A stretch of 64,000 nt of DNA from Zhengitettix transpicula (Eukaryota > Arthropoda > Insecta > Orthoptera > Tetrigidae): NCBI GenBank assembly GCA_037074705.1, contig CM073592.1:56843129-56907128 (forward strand), in the 5' to 3' direction. A program made the translations under genes and the position numbers. The stretch's first letter is position 1; the number at the start of each line of letters is the position of its first letter. A model generated the notes under the pieces. That model saw only the letters and a program-made list of their open reading frames with translations, was not told the DNA's origin and did no database searches. Shown here in pieces: positions 60,092-64,000 of this stretch.

Positions 60092-60190
60092 GATAGATAG
60101 ATAGATTTATTCACCATTAGCCCTCTAAAGAGGAAATAGGATTCATCACAAATGTACAGTAGATAAATTGCATATAAACTTATAATACAC
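60092..60190 (-). mobile_element. (GATA)n followed by possible LINE 3' end, minus strand
   Basis: Four to five GATA units (60092-60108) run into TTTATTCACCATTAGCCCTC. A tetranucleotide tail next to AAATCTATC-type sequence on the minus strand is a common 3' end of insect LINEs. No reverse transcriptase coding was found. Similar short GATA runs are at 20270, 25889 and 63965. Confidence 0.3.
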
Positions 60191-60399
60191 AAAAACACAC
60201 ACAAAAATTTGTATCTGTTTTCATTAGTCTAGTCACTACAATCATACACACTATTTATAGGAAACACGCACACGACAGAAATCACTCCCTGGTATTAATC
60301 TCCTGTCGCTAGGTACGGAGGGATGTCGTCATAGATATTTACTAAAACAGTATCGTATAGGCTTACAAAGTGAAAAAAGAATAAATAATCTGATACGAT

Positions 60400-60870
60400 C
60401 GAGTAACTCCTTTATAATTTCTCCGACGAAAAGTACGAAGTAGACGTAAAATCAGATGCAAAGTGCCCTCTATCGTAAATTCTCCAGACATTTTAAAATA
60501 ATGGTTTGCTTTAATAATAAATTCTGTGCCGACCGGCGGATAACCAAATTTGTAGATTTCTCGGCAATCTTCCAAAAACAACTTTATTATCTAGACTTCT
60601 TGTATAAAGGGGATGACGTTTTTCCAGGTGGGAGAACACTATGTAAAATTCAAGTAAAAAGGGCTCAGAGACTTCTTCTTCGTAGACGTGTTGACATGTT
60701 AGCATTGTGTTTCTTACATGTTCAGTAAAACATCCTAGAGACACATGCTCTAAAGTTTATTTTGGAGAAGAGTAGCAGAATCAAGGAAAATAAAACTACG
60801 AGACTGGAATAACATCAAAGCTGTTTGTTATTTTCTTGGAGGCGCCAATCACAGGAAAATATTCCACATG
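60400..60870 (-). repeat. Unclassified repeat R2, minus copy
   Basis: See the plus copy at 53145-53600 for shared blocks. On the minus strand a 77-codon frame (60511-60744) and an overlapping 72-codon frame cover much of it, suggesting a decayed coding region with a frameshift between them. The translation was not recognised as any TE or host family. Confidence 0.7.
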
Positions 60871-61844
60871 AATGCCGAGGTTATGGAAGCAAAATCCTCA
60901 GCTTATTCCTTCGCAACATTTCTTATAATAGGAATTCAATAGACGCTCTTCCTTCAAGTTCCTCTAAAAAAAACGTTTTTCGTAAGCCCAGAAATAAAGT
61001 TAATATTTTGCACTGTAAAACAGGGTCTCGCACTTTCAATAAATAAAGAAAATCTATAAATTATTTTGTTAAGTAATTTTGAATTGTAATTTAAAACAAT
61101 TTGTTAATAAATAAATGAATTGTTATACAATTTTACACTAATTTATAACAAACACCACCACAATTTTTTGTAGCGGTAATATTCAAATTTATTGTGTATA
61201 TTTAACCGATGTTTGTGATAATTTTGAAATTTTGGTCGTAACTATCCGTTTGATTTCGATTAAAATTACAGATATTTTATGCATGAGAGGACAGCTCTCA
61301 ATGCTAAATTCCATTCGTCCTCACAAGGATATTATTAAGGTTCCGTCAAGATTCGCAGAACTGAATACAAAGGAAAGGAAAGGAAAAAAGAAATGTAGAG
61401 TGGGCTGTTGAAAATCGAATATTCACATTAGTTACAATAATACATAAATATATTTCAAAGTAGCAGCAACAAAAACCCATTTTTAATGAGTTTCGTGGAA
61501 TTTAACTGTCGCTAAAACATTTTGATGTAGTCATTTAACGACGCAACCTCGTCGATAGTTGGGTCAGGTGACATAACGGTGTCATGTTACTGGATAGTAG
61601 AGGGAGCAGTTTTAATTAACAGAATGAGATTCAAACAATAATTTCTAATGTTTAAGTTTATTTTTTTTTACACAGGAGACTTAACACAAAAGATATTTCG
61701 TTAACACGTTACGTTCATCGGATGGTTCTAGAATGATTTAAAAAATAGTGGCAATACTGAAAATATTATTCTAGTTAATTCTATATACAGATAAAAAATA
61801 TTTGTTGATAAATTTCTTATTAATTATTTCTTATTTGTTTTAGT
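60871..61844. other. AT-rich stretch, nothing recognised
   Basis: A GGAAAGGAAAGG run near 61371 is simple-sequence. No other feature. Confidence 0.45.
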
Positions 61845-61905
61845 CATTATGTGGACCATCACACGATATGATAAGAAAAAATAATTAAAAGAATAAAAAA
61901 ATATA
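61845..61905 (+). repeat. 61-bp direct repeat, left copy
   Basis: Begins CATTATGTGGACCATCACAC and matches 63867-63926 base for base except for one A in a run. Confidence 0.92.
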
Positions 61906-62899
61906 AGAAAAACCATGAGACTGATAAGTACCAAAAGTTAAATGGATTATTTTCCTATTCAGATGATTATGAACATTGCAGAAACCTCCAGTTTATCTAA
62001 ATTAAATAATTGGCAATTTATTGGTAAGTTCTTTCATGAAAATGGCGACTAATAAAAACAATGGGGATAAAATACAAAAAAATATTAATTAATTATATAT
62101 CAGTCATGTTAAATTAAAAATTTTAAAAGAAAAGTTCTGTATTACTTTCAGTGCTCTTCGTCAAATAAGCATGATTTTTCGATTTATTGTAAATTATAAA
62201 TAGTTACTGCTCAGAAGCGACGACATAATGATAGACGTAAAACATCAATTACATTAATACAGCCTCCATTATACATTTATTTACGCTATTTTCCTCTTGG
62301 GTCCCTTTAGTATACATTCTTATATTTAATTTGGTGATATTTTATTTAAATAACCACATTGTAAAGAAACAGAAACTATGATTTAATACAACCGAAAATA
62401 AGTTTCTATTAATTAATTAGTTATACGCTAACTGATCAGGATTAGACAATATTTCTAGGAACGTTTAAGAACAGTAGTTTTCTGGCATGGTCCCAGACGC
62501 TGAAATTATCTCGCCACATTTAAATTCGCTTCACTCTGCCTCGTTTCATATATCAGTTGGGCGAAACGTGCACTTTAAGGCAACACAATTTCCTTAATGT
62601 CCTCGCGTAAATCACCAACGACTGACTTGTGAAAGAAACATCTGGTCCTCACAACTGACCAACTCATTTTATCTACCTCACCTCACACAAAAAAAAACAT
62701 CTGGTGTAAATTTTCTAATCAATTTATTTTAAACCTGTTGGTGAGAAGGCGACAACTTCTTCCAGAAACTGGAGACAAACTCTAACAGTTAGTGGATAGT
62801 TTTATTCGATCGGGGGAAAATTAGAAGGATCCTAACTTTGGAGATGAACGAAAAAATCGGCAATATATATATTGTAATTGTTTTAATATAATTAAATTG
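61906..62899. other. AT-rich stretch, nothing recognised
   Basis: No features recognised. Confidence 0.45.
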
Positions 62900-63660
62900 T
62901 TAGCGGTACGAATGCGTAAGGCGACAATGAAAGCGGTTTTATAACTTTGTTTCACAATGTAGACCGCGCGCTTCGAGAACTGAGTATGCTCTTGGAGAAC
63001 GGCAGTCTGGAATCGGCGATGAAAGGTGAAGGAGTCTAAAATCTGAGTACGAGAGAGTAAACAGTTAAAAGTCGACGGGGAGAGATATTACAGTTCAGTT
63101 CACCAAGAGCAACAAACAGTAAAGTCTGCAGATATAAAGTACGAATGGCGAGATCCTGTATTTTTAAATGAAAGCAAGCAAATATTTTTACGGAGAGATT
63201 TACATAATAATTTGCACACGGTGAAGCAAATGGTTGCTTCACGCTGATTGAACAATTTTTGCATAGAGGAGACCGGCATCCACTAGCTGACCAAAGCGGG
63301 CGGCTCGTCCGAGGTTCCAGATAGCAGAGGACGAGTATTTCAGTAGTGTGTATTAAAAAAAAATTCTATGCAGTGTAGAGTCTGTGTAAAAATGGCTTTT
63401 TAGTGTGGTAACTTTCTAGATTCAAGAGTGAGATCTGGTACCAGACAGACATTCCGTGAGTAACAAAACTTTTATACAAATTTGTAAACGATAATGAAAA
63501 AGGTATAGCCAGATTTCGTTCAGTTTTTGTTTCATTCAGTTTTCTTCTGTTTCACTTATCTTAATATTTCTTTAGGTTAACTTTTTATATTTGAATTGTT
63601 AATTGTCAGTTTATACATTGATTTTGTTCTAATTATCAAACCCAGTAGTGACCCTGAGAT
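62900..63660 (+). mobile_element. Possible LTR-like segment
   Basis: The right part (attatcaaacccagtagtga, ccctgaga) matches 19865-19890 of the LTR-like segment (cttatcaacccagtaaagac, cttgaggg), with similar CAGTTTTTGTTTCATTCAG-type T-rich sequence before it. The left boundary is a guess based on raised GC from 62900. No paired LTR or pol gene is present. Confidence 0.28.
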
Positions 63661-63866
63661 ATAGAGATCCGACGTATTTGATTGTAATGATACAAGAACT
63701 GTATTTTCATAAAATGCCACGAATTAATAAATGAAAAATTAAAGTATTTGTTGTTAACTGGATGTAATTCGGCGTGAAAAATAGATCTTATACAATGTAA
63801 ATTTATCAACAATAAATTTTTAAATATAAATAAATTTTCGTTAATTGATTCATTAATTAACCCTAA

Positions 63867-63926
63867 CATTATGTGGACCATCACACGATATGATAAGAAA
63901 AAATAATTAAAAGAATAAAAAATATA
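63867..63926 (+). repeat. 60-bp direct repeat, right copy
   Basis: The right partner of 61845-61905, same orientation, about 2.02 kb downstream, just before an AT/GATA microsatellite at the window end. Confidence 0.92.
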
Positions 63927-64000
63927 AAAAAATTATTACAATATATATATATATATAGATATAGGTATAGATAGATAGGCAGAATTCCAGTCAAATAATA

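Noticed and set aside
1..64000. CRISPR arrays, bacterial operons or prophage
   Set aside because: No regularly spaced repeats, no dense coding and no ribosome-binding-site architecture; the window is eukaryotic in style.

Overview
This window looks like a gene-poor, A+T-rich stretch of an arthropod genome, most likely a large-genome insect. The evidence is the composition, frequent AT microsatellites, many decayed mobile elements, and one broken IS630/Tc1/mariner transposase of a type common in insects. I found no intact host protein-coding gene, tRNA, rRNA or CRISPR array. The open reading frames present are short, scattered on both strands, and lack exon-like context. The species cannot be fixed from the sequence.

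Two kinds of sequence alternate. The first is AT-rich background filled with mobile DNA: three copies of one Helitron family (12341-13082, 25161-25750, 43901-44444); two copies of a second Helitron-like family (844-1185, 28574-28858); a dispersed GC-rich repeat family with eight pieces (the main ones at 16895-17300, 34011-34562 and 50770-51058); tRNA-derived SINE pieces (near 620, 49035 and 52650); several foldback/MITE-like inverted repeats; two LTR-like segments; an element with ~65-bp terminal inverted repeats (14600-16059); and an unclassified repeat present as two opposed copies (53145-53600 and 60400-60870).

The second is a series of about fifteen GC-rich islands of roughly 0.2-1 kb (for example 6270-7240, 13260-14420, 17590-18500, 29030-29310, 31680-33280, 46620-47240, 53980-54240, 58797-59440). 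They do not read as exons and are not obviously repeats. Several are rich in CATTGT/ACAATG, the core recognised by SOX HMG-box proteins, sometimes as exact inverted pairs, and one carries a dense GAGAG/CTCTC block. The simplest reading is a chain of cis-regulatory elements in an intergenic or intronic region of a developmental locus. That is inference.

The items most worth checking are the SOX-core clusters and palindromes (6800-7075, 17629-18320), the three-unit 44-bp tandem array with a CACGTG E-box in each unit (22752-22883), the hairpin at 9516-9594, the 109-bp direct repeats around a Helitron (43792-44553), and the TIR element containing a primer-binding-site-like motif (14600-16059).
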